A stretch of 64,000 bases of DNA from Actinomyces mediterranea. Lineage in GTDB: Bacteria > Actinomycetota > Actinomycetes > Actinomycetales > Actinomycetaceae. The notes beneath the pieces were generated by a model. That model had not been told where the DNA came from and ran no database searches. It saw only the letters and a program-made list of their open reading frames with translations. This document shows positions 7,943 through 16,388 of the stretch, one piece after another. How positions within the stretch are numbered: the stretch's first letter is position 1; the number at the start of each line of letters is the position of its first letter. The position numbers were made by a program, and so were the translations under genes. Where the stretch lies: NCBI RefSeq assembly GCF_900155595.1, contig NZ_FTPB01000004.1:248001-312000 (forward strand). The letters run 5' to 3'.

Positions 7943-9048
7943 TCTTCACCGGCCGCCTGTTGTGGGCCGAAGCCCCCGATGCCGACTCGTCATGGGTGGA
8001 GGGCGCGTGGCGCATCGACGAGGGGATCATCCGCCGCGCAAACGGAAATGAAACGGCTGATATGTCGGGTTACGCGATCCCGGGCCTCGCCGATTCTCAT
8101 GCGCATATCGCGATCGGAGCTGACGGCCCGGTCGATCGTGCCCAACAGGAGCGCCACCTGCTGGCACAGCGCCGCACCGGCGTCCTTGCGTTGCGCGACT
8201 GCGGATCGCCGCTGGACACATCATGGGCGGATCAGCGCGACGACCTCCCGCGCGTCGTGAGGTCGGGCGCCCATATCGCCCGCCCCATGCGCTACCTGCG
8301 AGGACTGCCCGTCGAGGTGGAGGATCCGCGCGACCTCCCGGACGAGGTCGCGCGCCAAGCGGAGGATTCGAATGGGTGGGTGAAACTCGTCGGAGACTGG
8401 ATCGACCGCTCGAAGGGCGCCGACTCCGACCTCGATCCGCTGTGGCCCGGAGAGGCTCTCACGGATGCGGTCGCAGCGGCTCACGAGGCCGGGGCGCGCG
8501 TCGCCGTGCACGCCTTCGGACACGGCGTCATCGACTCGCTCCTCGAGGCGGGAGTCGACGACATCGAACACGGGACGGGGATGGATGAGGATCAGGCGCT
8601 CGAGGCCGCACGCCGGGGCATCATCGTGACCCCCACTGCACTGCAGGCGGAACTCTTCTCCGGATTCGCCGCACAGGCCGGGCGCAAGTACCCCGCGTAT
8701 GCGTCGACGATGATGCGCATGTACGAGGGGCGACGCGAGCATTTCGCAATGCTGCGCGATGCGGGCGTCACCCTCGTCATGGGCACCGACTCGGGAGGCT
8801 ATCAAGCACACGGGACGATGGGCTCAGAACTCGCCCTGTGGTCGCAGCTCGGAGTGCCCGCCTCTGAGATCATCGATATCGCCACATGGCGCACCCGCCG
8901 CGCCCTCGACCTGCCCTCCCTCTTCGAAGGGGCGCCCGCCGATCTCCTCATCTACTGGGAGGATCCCCGGGGCGATGCGTCGCTCATCGCCTCGCCTTCC
9001 CGGATCATCCTCGCGGGACGCGAAACAGGCAGCGTCGACGTTTCGTGA
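7939..9048 (+). CDS. Amidohydrolase (metal-dependent, imidazolonepropionase/prolidase-like)
   Basis: Amidohydrolase-superfamily TIM barrel, 369 residues. Metal ligands are visible: DSHAHI (HxH, strand 1), the candidate carboxylated Lys in WVKLVGDW, His in VAVHAFGHG, His in DDIEHGTG and Asp in MGTDSGG. The substrate is unknown; related proteins act on cyclic amides or dipeptides. GTG 7939 overlaps the ffh TGA, so the two are translationally coupled. This gene sits between ffh and rpsP, which are usually direct neighbours, so it looks like an insertion into a conserved operon. Confidence 0.85.
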   Translation: MIFTGRLLWAEAPDADSSWVEGAWRIDEGIIRRANGNETADMSGYAIPGLADSHAHIAIGADGPVDRAQQERHLLAQRRTGVLALRDCGSPLDTSWADQRDDLPRVVRSGAHIARPMRYLRGLPVEVEDPRDLPDEVARQAEDSNGWVKLVGDWIDRSKGADSDLDPLWPGEALTDAVAAAHEAGARVAVHAFGHGVIDSLLEAGVDDIEHGTGMDEDQALEAARRGIIVTPTALQAELFSGFAAQAGRKYPAYASTMMRMYEGRREHFAMLRDAGVTLVMGTDSGGYQAHGTMGSELALWSQLGVPASEIIDIATWRTRRALDLPSLFEGAPADLLIYWEDPRGDASLIASPSRIILAGRETGSVDVS

Positions 9049-9249
9049 CCGATTCCACGGGCATCGTCGCGGGATAGTTCACGATGAATTGGGGAGGACT
9101 CGTCGTTTCATGGCAGAATGTATGGCTGTACCCGGTCATTCGAGGACCCTCTCGCCTCCCATGGTCGTGTCCCGGAGCAATCGCAGACCCGTGTTCCCAC
9201 CGGTGATGCCTGCGCTCCACACCGTTGAGAATCAGGAGTGACCACTCAA

Positions 9250-9711
9250 GTGGCAGTTCGTATCCGTTTGAAGCGCGTGGGCAAGACCCATGCCGCCGCC
9301 TACCGCGTCGTCGTCGTCGATTCGCGCAAGAAGCGCGATGGTCGCGTCATTGAGGAACTGGGCATCTACGATCCCCAGCCGAACCCCTCGGTTATCCGTA
9401 TCGACTCCGAGCGCGCACTGTACTGGCTCGGCGTGGGGGCCCAGCCCTCCGACCCGGTCCGTAACCTTCTCGTGCTGACCGGCGACATCGCCAAGTTCCA
9501 CGGCAAGAAGGACGCGGTGTCCCGCGTCGAGGTGTCCGAGGCCGACAAGGCTGTGCAGGCCGCTGAGGCGGTGAAGGCCGCTGAGGCTGAGGCCGAGAAG
9601 TCCAAGGCGAGCCAGGCAGCGGCCAAGGCCGAGGCGAAGGCCGTTGCTGAGGCGAAGGCTGCTGAAGAAGCCGTCGAACCCGCAGCCGACGGGGCCGACG
9701 AGGAAGCCTGA
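9250..9711 (+). CDS. rpsP: 30S ribosomal protein S16
   Basis: Small-subunit assembly protein. The core begins [12 protein letters not shown] and contains [15 protein letters not shown] and [11 protein letters not shown]. After ~85 residues the protein continues into an Ala/Glu/Lys-rich tail of ~65 residues (repeats of AEA/AKA), a typical actinobacterial extension. GTG 9250 gives the canonical N-terminus and has AGGAG 11 nt upstream; an in-frame GTG at 9238 overlaps that SD and is rejected. It starts the rpsP-khpA-rimM-trmD gene group. Confidence 0.95.
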   Translation: MAVRIRLKRVGKTHAAAYRVVVVDSRKKRDGRVIEELGIYDPQPNPSVIRIDSERALYWLGVGAQPSDPVRNLLVLTGDIAKFHGKKDAVSRVEVSEADKAVQAAEAVKAAEAEAEKSKASQAAAKAEAKAVAEAKAAEEAVEPAADGADEEA

Positions 9712-9713
9712 TC

Positions 9714-9953
9714 ATGCTCGCAGATGCGCTCGAACACTTGGTCGGCGGCATTGTGGACCACCCGGAGGACGTGTCGGTGACGGCGCGTTCACTCCGCAGG
9801 GGACGGCTTCTCGAGGTCCGGGTCAACCCCGATGACCTCGGTCGCGTCATCGGACGCAATGGCCGCACCGCTAGATCGCTGCGCACCGTCATGGGCGCCT
9901 TGTCCACGCGGGGTCCGGTTCGCATCGACGTCGTCGACACCGACCGCGAATAA
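9714..9953 (+). CDS. khpA: KH-domain RNA-binding protein KhpA
   Basis: A 79-residue single KH-domain protein with the GxxG loop (VIGRNGRTARSLRTVM). KhpA proteins bind RNA, often as a partner of KhpB/Jag, and affect cell division and RNA stability in Gram-positives. The ATG follows the rpsP stop by 2 nt. A strong hairpin follows the gene. Confidence 0.9.
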   Translation: MLADALEHLVGGIVDHPEDVSVTARSLRRGRLLEVRVNPDDLGRVIGRNGRTARSLRTVMGALSTRGPVRIDVVDTDRE

Positions 9954-9969
9954 GACCGTGTAGACGGAC

Positions 9970-10003
9970 GCGCAGGGGGCCCGGGCATCCGGGCCCCCTG
10001 CGC
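9970..10003 (+). terminator. GC-rich hairpin between khpA and rimM
   Basis: A perfect 15-bp stem (9970-9984 with 9989-10003) with a GCAT loop. There is no U-tract, so it may act as an attenuator, a factor-dependent terminator or an RNA-processing signal that separates rpsP-khpA output from rimM-trmD. Confidence 0.6.
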
Positions 10004-10075
10004 ACGTCACAGCGCCGTATGCGCCAATGCGGCGCCTGTGGTGAAATGGGCGCGACACGTCGAGGAGGCACACGA

Positions 10076-10600
10076 ATGAAGATGACGGCCGGAATCATCG
10101 GACCCGCGCATGGCTTGCGAGGCGAAGTGATCGTGGATATCCGATCCGATGATCCGGACGTCTGGAGTCCGGGCAGCGCCATTGAAGCCGATACCCGGCC
10201 CCCTCGAGAATTGACCGTGAGCAGAACACGCGTCCACAAAGACAGGGTCTTCGTCTCCTTTTGCGAAGTAACGACGCGTGAAGAGGCGGAGGCGCTTCGC
10301 GGCGCCGCCCTGCTTGTTGACGCGCACGATGAGCATGACGCCTGGTACCCGCATCAACTTGATGGATGCATGGCCGTCACCGTCTCGGGAGAAACTCTGG
10401 GGACGGTTGTAGGGCTCCGATTCGGCGCCGCACAGGACCTCCTCGTCGTGTCGACCGACCGCGGTAGGGTCCTCGTGCCATTCGTGTACGCCCTCGTCCC
10501 TGACGTCGATGTCGACGCCGGCACCGTGACCATCGACGCACCCCCGGGACTTTTCGACGATTCCTACATCGATGCGGACGACCGTGGGGAAGAGCAATGA
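10076..10600 (+). CDS. rimM: 16S rRNA processing protein RimM
   Basis: 30S maturation factor that binds S19. The 174-residue product begins [15 protein letters not shown], the RimM N-terminal barrel signature, and has a PRC-barrel-like C-terminal half ([18 protein letters not shown] ... [23 protein letters not shown]). ATG 10076 has an excellent SD GAGGAGG 7 nt upstream. Its TGA overlaps the trmD ATG (ATGA). Confidence 0.93.
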   Translation: MKMTAGIIGPAHGLRGEVIVDIRSDDPDVWSPGSAIEADTRPPRELTVSRTRVHKDRVFVSFCEVTTREEAEALRGAALLVDAHDEHDAWYPHQLDGCMAVTVSGETLGTVVGLRFGAAQDLLVVSTDRGRVLVPFVYALVPDVDVDAGTVTIDAPPGLFDDSYIDADDRGEEQ

Positions 10601-11928
10601 GGATCGACCTCGTCTCCATATTCCCCGCATACTTCCAGCCTCTTGAACTGTCCCTCCTCGGCAAGGCGCACGACGTCGGCCTCGTTGACGTCCATATTCA
10701 CGACTTGCGGGACTGGACCCACGACCGCCACCGCACCGTCGACGACACGCCCTACGGCGGCGGCGCCGGAATGGTGATGAAGCCCGATATTTGGGGCGCC
10801 GCCCTCGACGAGATCCTTGCAGCTGATATCGGGTTGCAAGGCGAGCGTGTCCTCGCGATCCCCACCCCCTCGGGCGTTCCACTCACCCAGGCGATCGCGG
10901 AGGATCTCGCCAGGGAGTCGGACCATCTCGTCATCGCCTGTGGGCGCTACGAGGGCATCGATCAGCGGGTGGCGGACCATTATCGAAACCGCGGCATCCG
11001 CGTTCTCGAATATTCCATCGGCGATTACGTCCTCAATGGGGGAGAGGCGGCGGCCCTCGTGCTCGTCGAAGCGGTGAGCCGACTCCTCGACGGTTTCATG
11101 GGCAACCCCGACTCCCTCGCGGAAGAATCCCACTCCGACGGGCTCCTCGAGTACCCGGCCTACACCAGGCCCCGCTCCTGGCGCGGCCACGACGTTCCGG
11201 ACGTGCTGCTCGGGGGCAATCACAAGGAGATCGAGCGCTGGCGGCGCAACCGCTCCCTCGAGCGAACCGCGGCCCGCAGGCCCGACCTCGTCGCCGCCCT
11301 GAAGCACGACCGGCTCGATATGGCCGATCGGGAGGCTCTCGTCAGGTGCGGATGGATCCTCACCGACACTGGTGCGAGCCGCATCGATATCCGCCCGGCG
11401 AGGATCGACGATGCCCCCGCGCTCGCCGAACTCGCCGCGAGGACCTTCCCCGACGCCTGCCCCGACTGCATCGACCCCGAGGCGATCGCCGCCTTCATCG
11501 CTGAAGAACTCAGCGTCGAGGCCTTCACCCGCTATATCGGAGATCCCGCCGGATGCCGCGTGCTCGTCGCCGGAATCGCGGGTCGGCTCGGGGGATACAC
11601 CCTCACCCTCGTCTCAGGCGCCGACCTGCCCGAGGACATGATCCGCCTGCGCTCGATCGACGAGAACGCAGCGTACCTGTCGAAGTGCTACGCGGACTCG
11701 CACTGGCGGGGGAGCGGATTGGCGGGCGCGCTCCTCGAGGCGGCCGTCGAGGACGCTCAGGCGGCCACGGATGCGGCGCAGATCGTCCTGGGAACGCATA
11801 TCTCCAATACGCGGGCGCAGCGCTTCTACAAGCGGCACGGTTTCAAAAGGGGGGGGCAGCGGCACTTCCAGGTTGGCGGGGTCGACAATGTCGATGTCGT
11901 CCTCGTGCGCAAATTCACCGTCGATTGA
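10597..11928 (+). CDS. trmD: tRNA (guanine-N1-)-methyltransferase TrmD fused to a GNAT acetyltransferase domain
   Basis: Residues 1-~255 are TrmD, which makes m1G37 in t[15 protein letters not shown], the AdoMet trefoil-knot motifs [11 protein letters not shown] and [17 protein letters not shown], and the C-terminal helices to about WILTDTG. Residues ~262-443 form a GNAT domain: [16 protein letters not shown], the acetyl-CoA loop [19 protein letters not shown] and the C-terminal [17 protein letters not shown]. TrmD is usually ~230-270 residues, so the 443-residue product is a true fusion with no stop or frame change at the junction. The acceptor of the acetyltransferase is unknown. ATG overlaps rimM; rplS follows after a 180-nt leader. 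Confidence 0.93.
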   Translation: MRIDLVSIFPAYFQPLELSLLGKAHDVGLVDVHIHDLRDWTHDRHRTVDDTPYGGGAGMVMKPDIWGAALDEILAADIGLQGERVLAIPTPSGVPLTQAIAEDLARESDHLVIACGRYEGIDQRVADHYRNRGIRVLEYSIGDYVLNGGEAAALVLVEAVSRLLDGFMGNPDSLAEESHSDGLLEYPAYTRPRSWRGHDVPDVLLGGNHKEIERWRRNRSLERTAARRPDLVAALKHDRLDMADREALVRCGWILTDTGASRIDIRPARIDDAPALAELAARTFPDACPDCIDPEAIAAFIAEELSVEAFTRYIGDPAGCRVLVAGIAGRLGGYTLTLVSGADLPEDMIRLRSIDENAAYLSKCYADSHWRGSGLAGALLEAAVEDAQAATDAAQIVLGTHISNTRAQRFYKRHGFKRGGQRHFQVGGVDNVDVVLVRKFTVD

Positions 11929-12108
11929 GCGGACGATCCCCCCAACGGGCTTGGTGGCAGAGCCCGATTATGGGACACTGGGGCGTTGATGCCGCTGGGC
12001 GGAACCTGCCGCAGGGGGACGCCGGAGGGCGGCATCGCAGTCAACCCGCAGGCGCTGCCTGCCGAATGAGACGCGACTGACCTGCGGCGGGTGCGTCAAG
12101 GAGTAACC
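11929..12108 (+). promoter_or_regulatory. Structured leader upstream of rplS
   Basis: The 180-nt gap between trmD and rplS is GC-rich and can fold: an 8-bp stem pairs GATGCCGC (11988-11995) with GCGGCATC (12029-12036), enclosing further G/C-rich complementary runs, and AAGGAG (12098-12103) precedes the ATG. A long structured leader before L19 could allow autoregulation, but it matches no leader family I can name. Confidence 0.35.
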
Positions 12109-12465
12109 ATGCAGAAGATGGACGCAGTCGACGCTGCTTCCCTTCGTACTGACATCCCGGCGTTCCGCGCCGGCGACACCGTCAAGGTGCACGTGAAGGT
12201 CATCGAGGGCAGCCACTCCCGTATCCAGGTTTTCCAGGGCGTCGTCATCGCCCGCCGCGGACATGGCGTGTCGGAGACATTCACCGTCCGCAAGGTGTCC
12301 TTCGGCGTCGGCGTGGAGCGCACCTTCCCGCTGCATGCTCCGACCATCGACCGCATCGAGATTGTCACCAAGGGTGACGTCCGTCGTGCCAAGCTCTACT
12401 ACTTGCGTAAGCTGCACGGCAAGGCTGCGAAGATCAAGGAGTACCGTTCCAGCAAGGCTGAGTGA
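12109..12465 (+). CDS. rplS: 50S ribosomal protein L19
   Basis: Large-subunit protein at the 30S-50S interface. The 118-residue product contains [51 protein letters not shown] and RAKLYYLR, all L19 hallmarks. ATG 12109 has AAGGAG with 5-nt spacing. A terminator-like hairpin follows the stop. Confidence 0.97.
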   Translation: MQKMDAVDAASLRTDIPAFRAGDTVKVHVKVIEGSHSRIQVFQGVVIARRGHGVSETFTVRKVSFGVGVERTFPLHAPTIDRIEIVTKGDVRRAKLYYLRKLHGKAAKIKEYRSSKAE

Positions 12466-12482
12466 CACTCCCGGCATGACCG

Positions 12483-12517
12483 AAGTGAGCCCGGTACCCC
12501 AGGCGCCGGGCTCACTT
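12483..12517 (+). terminator. Rho-independent-type terminator after rplS
   Basis: A 12-bp stem (12483-12494 with 12506-12517, sequence AAGTGAGCCCGG and its complement), an 11-nt loop and a short TTT at the 3' side. It separates rplS from lepB. Confidence 0.6.
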
Positions 12518-12555
12518 TCAATGAAGGCCCTCTGGAGAGGATGAACGGAGAGACC

Positions 12556-13302
12556 ATGGCCGACTCGGGATCAGCTCCCGCGCATGCGCGATCCATCGGT
12601 CCTACGCACCTGCCGTCGAGGCGCGACGGCGAAGCGGACGCACCGCAAGGGCTGTGGGGTTGGTTCAAGGAGCTGGCACTCATCATCGTCATCGCCCTCA
12701 TCATCTCCTCGCTTCTGCGCGCCTTCATCGTCCAGGTCTTCTGGATCCCCTCCCCGTCGATGCACGACACTCTCGTCGAGAAGGACAAGATCGCGGTATC
12801 TAGGATCCACGCTTTGACGGGTGACATCCAACGCGGCGATGTCGTCGTCTTCCACGACGATCTCGGGTGGCTCTCCTCCTCTGCGACCCAATCGTCGAAC
12901 CCCCTTGCCAAAGCCGGGGAATTCCTCGGCGTCGTCCCGGCGGGCGGTGAACAGACCCTCGTCAAGCGCGTCATCGGCGTCGGCGGCGACCGCGTCGAAT
13001 GCTGCACCGCAGACGGGCGCCTGACGGTCAACGACACCCCAATCACAGAGACCTATCTCGCGGCGGGACAGGTGCCCTCCACCATCTCCTTCTCCGCCAC
13101 CGTCCCCGAGGGCTTCTTGTGGGTGATGGGCGACAATCGCGGGAATTCCGCGGACTCGCGTTACCACATGGGAGAGGGAGAGACCCCCTATGTGTCCGTC
13201 GATTCCGTCGTCGGAACGGTGGCGGCGGTGATCCTCCCCGTCAACAGATTCCGGTTCGGCATATCCGCGCCCGACGTATTCGCATCGGTTCCGAACCCGT
13301 GA
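12556..13302 (+). CDS. lepB: Signal peptidase I
   Basis: Cleaves signal peptides on the outer face of the membrane. A ~35-residue cytoplasmic N-terminus is followed by one transmembrane helix (ELALIIVIALIISSLLRAFIV), then box B with the catalytic Ser (IPSPSMHDTL), the catalytic Lys in box D (TLVKRVIGVGGD) and box E (WVMGDNRGNSADSRYH). ATG 12556 is preferred because GGAGAG lies 3 nt upstream; at the in-frame ATG 12541 the purine run abuts the start codon. rnhB overlaps the stop codon. Confidence 0.92.
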   Translation: MADSGSAPAHARSIGPTHLPSRRDGEADAPQGLWGWFKELALIIVIALIISSLLRAFIVQVFWIPSPSMHDTLVEKDKIAVSRIHALTGDIQRGDVVVFHDDLGWLSSSATQSSNPLAKAGEFLGVVPAGGEQTLVKRVIGVGGDRVECCTADGRLTVNDTPITETYLAAGQVPSTISFSATVPEGFLWVMGDNRGNSADSRYHMGEGETPYVSVDSVVGTVAAVILPVNRFRFGISAPDVFASVPNP

Positions 13303-13958
13303 CACCGGTCGCGACTCGGGAGAGGGAACTCGAACTGGTGCGCACCCACGGCATCGTCGCCGGCATGGACGAGGTGGGGCGCGGCGCCCTCGCCGGCCCC
13401 GTCGCAGTCGGCGTATGCATAGTTTCGGGCGGCGAGGGCGACCCTCCTCAAGGCCTCACCGATTCGAAAGCCCTGACTGTGAAGAAGCGAGAGGCCCTGT
13501 ATCCGCTGGTCGAGCAGTGGGGCATGGACTGTACGGTCGGCTATTCGAGCGCGGAGGAAATCGACCGCTGGGGGATCACCGCGGCCCTGCGGCTGGCGGG
13601 CATGCGTGCCCTGGGGAGCGTGATTGAGCGGGGGATCCGTCCCGGCGTCGTCCTCCTCGACGGAACGTACGACTGGCTCACCCCTCCTGACGACCTCTTC
13701 GCCGCCTTCGACGGCCCCGAGGCTCCCCAGATCCCCGCATTAGAAGTCGTCACCCAGGTGAAGGCGGACGCCTCCTGCTCGGTAGTCGCGGCAGCATCAG
13801 TGCGGGCGAAAGTGGAGCGCGATGCCTTCATGGCATCGCTCAACGACCCGGGCTACGGATGGGCGTCGAATAAGGGATACTCGTCACCCGCCCATATCGA
13901 CGCCCTGCACCGACTCGGCCCGAGTCGGTGGCACAGGCGCTCGTGGCGCCTGCCCTAG
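13299..13958 (+). CDS. rnhB: Ribonuclease HII
   Basis: Removes RNA from RNA-DNA hybrids, including single ribonucleotides in DNA. The 219-residue product has the catalytic acidic residues in GMDEVGRGALAGPV (Asp-Glu) and LLDGT, the DSKAL motif, and the closing GYGWASNKGYSSPAH. GTG 13299 overlaps the lepB stop (GTGA) and is the only start that keeps the frame separate from lepB. Confidence 0.93.
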   Translation: MTPVATRERELELVRTHGIVAGMDEVGRGALAGPVAVGVCIVSGGEGDPPQGLTDSKALTVKKREALYPLVEQWGMDCTVGYSSAEEIDRWGITAALRLAGMRALGSVIERGIRPGVVLLDGTYDWLTPPDDLFAAFDGPEAPQIPALEVVTQVKADASCSVVAAASVRAKVERDAFMASLNDPGYGWASNKGYSSPAHIDALHRLGPSRWHRRSWRLP

Positions 13959-14016
13959 CAGTGGCGCGCCGCGCCGAGCGCATGCCGAAATCCGTGCGAC
14001 CGTGCATGATGTCCCT

Positions 14017-14316
14017 GTGAGTGACGATATCGAAAGCTACGAGAACACACTGGAGTTGGAGCTGTTCCGCGAGTACCGGGATGTCATCGGGCTCTTCACG
14101 TACGTTGTGGAGACCGAGAGGCGTTTCTACCTGTGTAATCAAGTCGATGTGCAGGCCAGACCCGTCGGCGGTGATGTCTTCTTCGAGTTGACGCTGACGG
14201 ATGCATGGGTGTGGGACATCTACCGCTCCTCGCGCTTCGTCAGGTCCGTGCGCGTCATCACCTACAAGGACGTCAACGTCGAGGAGCTGTCCAAGCCGGA
14301 ACTCAATATTCCCTGA
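14017..14316 (+). CDS. DUF2469 family protein (Rv2901c-like)
   Basis: A 99-residue conserved actinobacterial protein of unknown function, recognised by ESYENTLELELFREYRDVIGLFTYVVETERRFYL split across its first half and by its fixed position after rnhB. No enzymatic motif is visible. GTG 14017 is 6 nt after CATGAT, a weak candidate -10, so a leaderless transcript is possible but unproven. Confidence 0.85.
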   Translation: MSDDIESYENTLELELFREYRDVIGLFTYVVETERRFYLCNQVDVQARPVGGDVFFELTLTDAWVWDIYRSSRFVRSVRVITYKDVNVEELSKPELNIP

Positions 14317-14341
14317 CGCGCGTCGTCCACAGTCGCTAGCG

Positions 14342-14371
14342 CCCCCGTGATCCATCCACAGATCACGGGGG
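14342..14371. terminator. Perfect hairpin between DUF2469 gene and yraN
   Basis: An 11-bp perfect stem (14342-14352 with 14361-14371, CCCCCGTGATC and complement) with an 8-nt loop. No U-run follows. It covers an in-frame GTG (14347), arguing against that codon as the yraN start. Confidence 0.5.
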
Positions 14372-14412
14372 AGGCACTGTTGCACGGGGACGACAACAGC
14401 GACCCTGGGGCC

Positions 14413-14826
14413 ATGCACGCAACACGTCACCGCGCAATGCTCGGTCGCTCCGGCGAATATACTGCCGCCCGCATCCTGGAAGAACACGGGTTGCGCATCA
14501 TCGATCAGAACTGGCGCAATGGCAGACACGGTGAGATCGATCTGGTCGCGACCGATGGGTGCACCGCCATCATCGTCGAAGTGAGGACCCGCACCGGCGT
14601 CTTCCACGGAACACCCCTCGAATCCATCGACCCCGTCAAGGTCGCGAAGCTGCGTCGACTCGCGGGCGCATGGTGCGCGGCACACCCGCTCGGCTTGCGG
14701 CCGCGACTCGATGCCATCACGATCCTCGCGCCCGCCAGGGTGCGAGAGCCACTCGCCCGGGCCGCTGATCCCCTGGACCTGCGCACGATGGGAGCGAGCG
14801 TCGACTGGACGAAGGCGATCTCATGA
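14413..14826 (+). CDS. YraN family endonuclease-like protein
   Basis: Small PD-(D/E)XK-fold protein, ~137 residues, of uncertain function, usually found beside yifB/dprA. The active-site-like pattern is HGEIDLVATDG ... AIIVEVRTR (Asp, then Glu-x-Arg), preceded by GRSGEYTAARILEEHG. ATG 14413 or 14437 is likely; an upstream GTG lies inside a hairpin. The stop overlaps the yifB ATG. Confidence 0.85.
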   Translation: MHATRHRAMLGRSGEYTAARILEEHGLRIIDQNWRNGRHGEIDLVATDGCTAIIVEVRTRTGVFHGTPLESIDPVKVAKLRRLAGAWCAAHPLGLRPRLDAITILAPARVREPLARAADPLDLRTMGASVDWTKAIS

Positions 14827-16388
14827 CGCAATCGCGCCTGGCGGCCACATCAGGCATCGCCCTCGTCGGATTGGACGGGCACATCGTCACGGTGGAGACC
14901 CATGTCGGACGCGGCCTCGTATCCCTTACCCTCGTCGGACTGCCCGACGCATCGCTGCGAGAATCGAAGGACCGGGTGCGTTCCGCCGTCCAGGCATGCG
15001 GCCTCGAGGTCCTCGACTCTCGCATCACCGTCAACCTGTCACCCGCAGGACTGCCGAAATCAGGTTCGGGCTTCGATCTCGCCATCGCACTGTCCCTGCT
15101 CGTCGCATCCGGGGCTATCCCCGCTCAGCCCCTCGAGGCGACAGTCCTCATCTCCGAACTCGGGCTCGACGGCGGATTACGCGCCGTGCGCGGAGTACTG
15201 CCTGCAGTCGCAGCTGCGAGAAGGCTCGGCATGCGCCGAGCGATCGTCGCCTCCGCGAGCGAGGACGAGGCGCGCCTCGTCACCGGGATTGACGTCCTCG
15301 GCTTCGACCACCTCGCCGATGTCGTCGAATGGGCGGGCGGACGCGCCCGGCGCCCGGCGCCTCTGATGGCTCAGTCCCCGCCGCATTCCGAGAAGGCGCC
15401 TGTCGGTGCAGCCCCGCACTACGCTCACGACCTCGCCGACGTGCGCGGCCAGAGGGAGGCGATCGAGGCACTCGAAGTGGCGGCAGCTGGCGGCCACCAC
15501 CTGTTCCTCATCGGTGAACCCGGATCGGGCAAGACGATGCTCGCCTCCCGGATGCCGACGATCCTACCGCCCCTGGATGACGAGACCGCGCTGACTGCCA
15601 GCGCCCTTCACTCAATCGCGGGGATGCTGCCCGACAAGGGCGGCCTGCTGCGCACCCCGCCCTTCCAGGCGCCGCACCACTCGATTACCGCGCCCGCGCT
15701 CATCGGGGGAGGCAATGGCATTGCGACTCCGGGGGCCGTGTCTCTCGCACACGGCGGAGTGCTCTTCCTCGACGAGGCCGCCGAGTTCTCACCGAGCGTT
15801 CTCGACTCCTTGCGCCAGCCCCTTGAAGAGGGGTGGATATACATCCACCGCTCCCGCGCGCACGCTGCCTATCCCGCCCGCTTCCAACTCCTCCTCGCAT
15901 CGAATCCATGTCCGTGCGGGGCGATGGGCGGATATGCGGCATGTCGCTGCTCGTCGATTCAGAAGAGGCGCTACATGTCCCGCCTATCGGGCCCCCTCCT
16001 CGATCGCATCGACATCACCGTCGCCGTGAAGACCCCCAGTCGCGCATTGACGCGCTCGGAAGCGACCATCACCTCTGCGCAGGTCCGCGACAGGGTTGCA
16101 GAGGCTCGGGCCCGTCAGTGCCGCCGCCTCTCCGGAAGTGGGTGGACGCTCAACGCCGAACTCCCTGGACCGTGGATCCGCGCGCAGTCCGGAATCGATG
16201 CGGGACTCGTCGAAAGAATCGACTCCGCAGTGGAGGCGCATGTCCTCACCATGCGCGGAGCCGACAGAGTCCTGCGACTCATGTGGACCCTCGCCGACCT
16301 CGCCGGTCGGGCCGCTCCCGACGGTGAGGACCTCGCGCGAGCACTCGCCCTGCGAACAGGAGGACCCCATGCTCAGATCGGCGCGTAA
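14823..16388 (+). CDS. YifB/ComM-type Mg-chelatase-like AAA ATPase
   Basis: The 521-residue product has an N-terminal Lon-S16-like domain (GLVSLTLVGLPDASLRESKDRV), then an AAA+ core with Walker A GEPGSGKTML, Walker B GGVLFLDEAAEF, sensor ASNPCPCGAMGG, and arginine-rich helices. ComM homologues act as branch-migration helicases in natural transformation in other bacteria; this role is an inference here. It lies directly before dprA and overlaps yraN. Confidence 0.93.
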   Translation: MTQSRLAATSGIALVGLDGHIVTVETHVGRGLVSLTLVGLPDASLRESKDRVRSAVQACGLEVLDSRITVNLSPAGLPKSGSGFDLAIALSLLVASGAIPAQPLEATVLISELGLDGGLRAVRGVLPAVAAARRLGMRRAIVASASEDEARLVTGIDVLGFDHLADVVEWAGGRARRPAPLMAQSPPHSEKAPVGAAPHYAHDLADVRGQREAIEALEVAAAGGHHLFLIGEPGSGKTMLASRMPTILPPLDDETALTASALHSIAGMLPDKGGLLRTPPFQAPHHSITAPALIGGGNGIATPGAVSLAHGGVLFLDEAAEFSPSVLDSLRQPLEEGWIYIHRSRAHAAYPARFQLLLASNPCPCGAMGGYAACRCSSIQKRRYMSRLSGPLLDRIDITVAVKTPSRALTRSEATITSAQVRDRVAEARARQCRRLSGSGWTLNAELPGPWIRAQSGIDAGLVERIDSAVEAHVLTMRGADRVLRLMWTLADLAGRAAPDGEDLARALALRTGGPHAQIGA

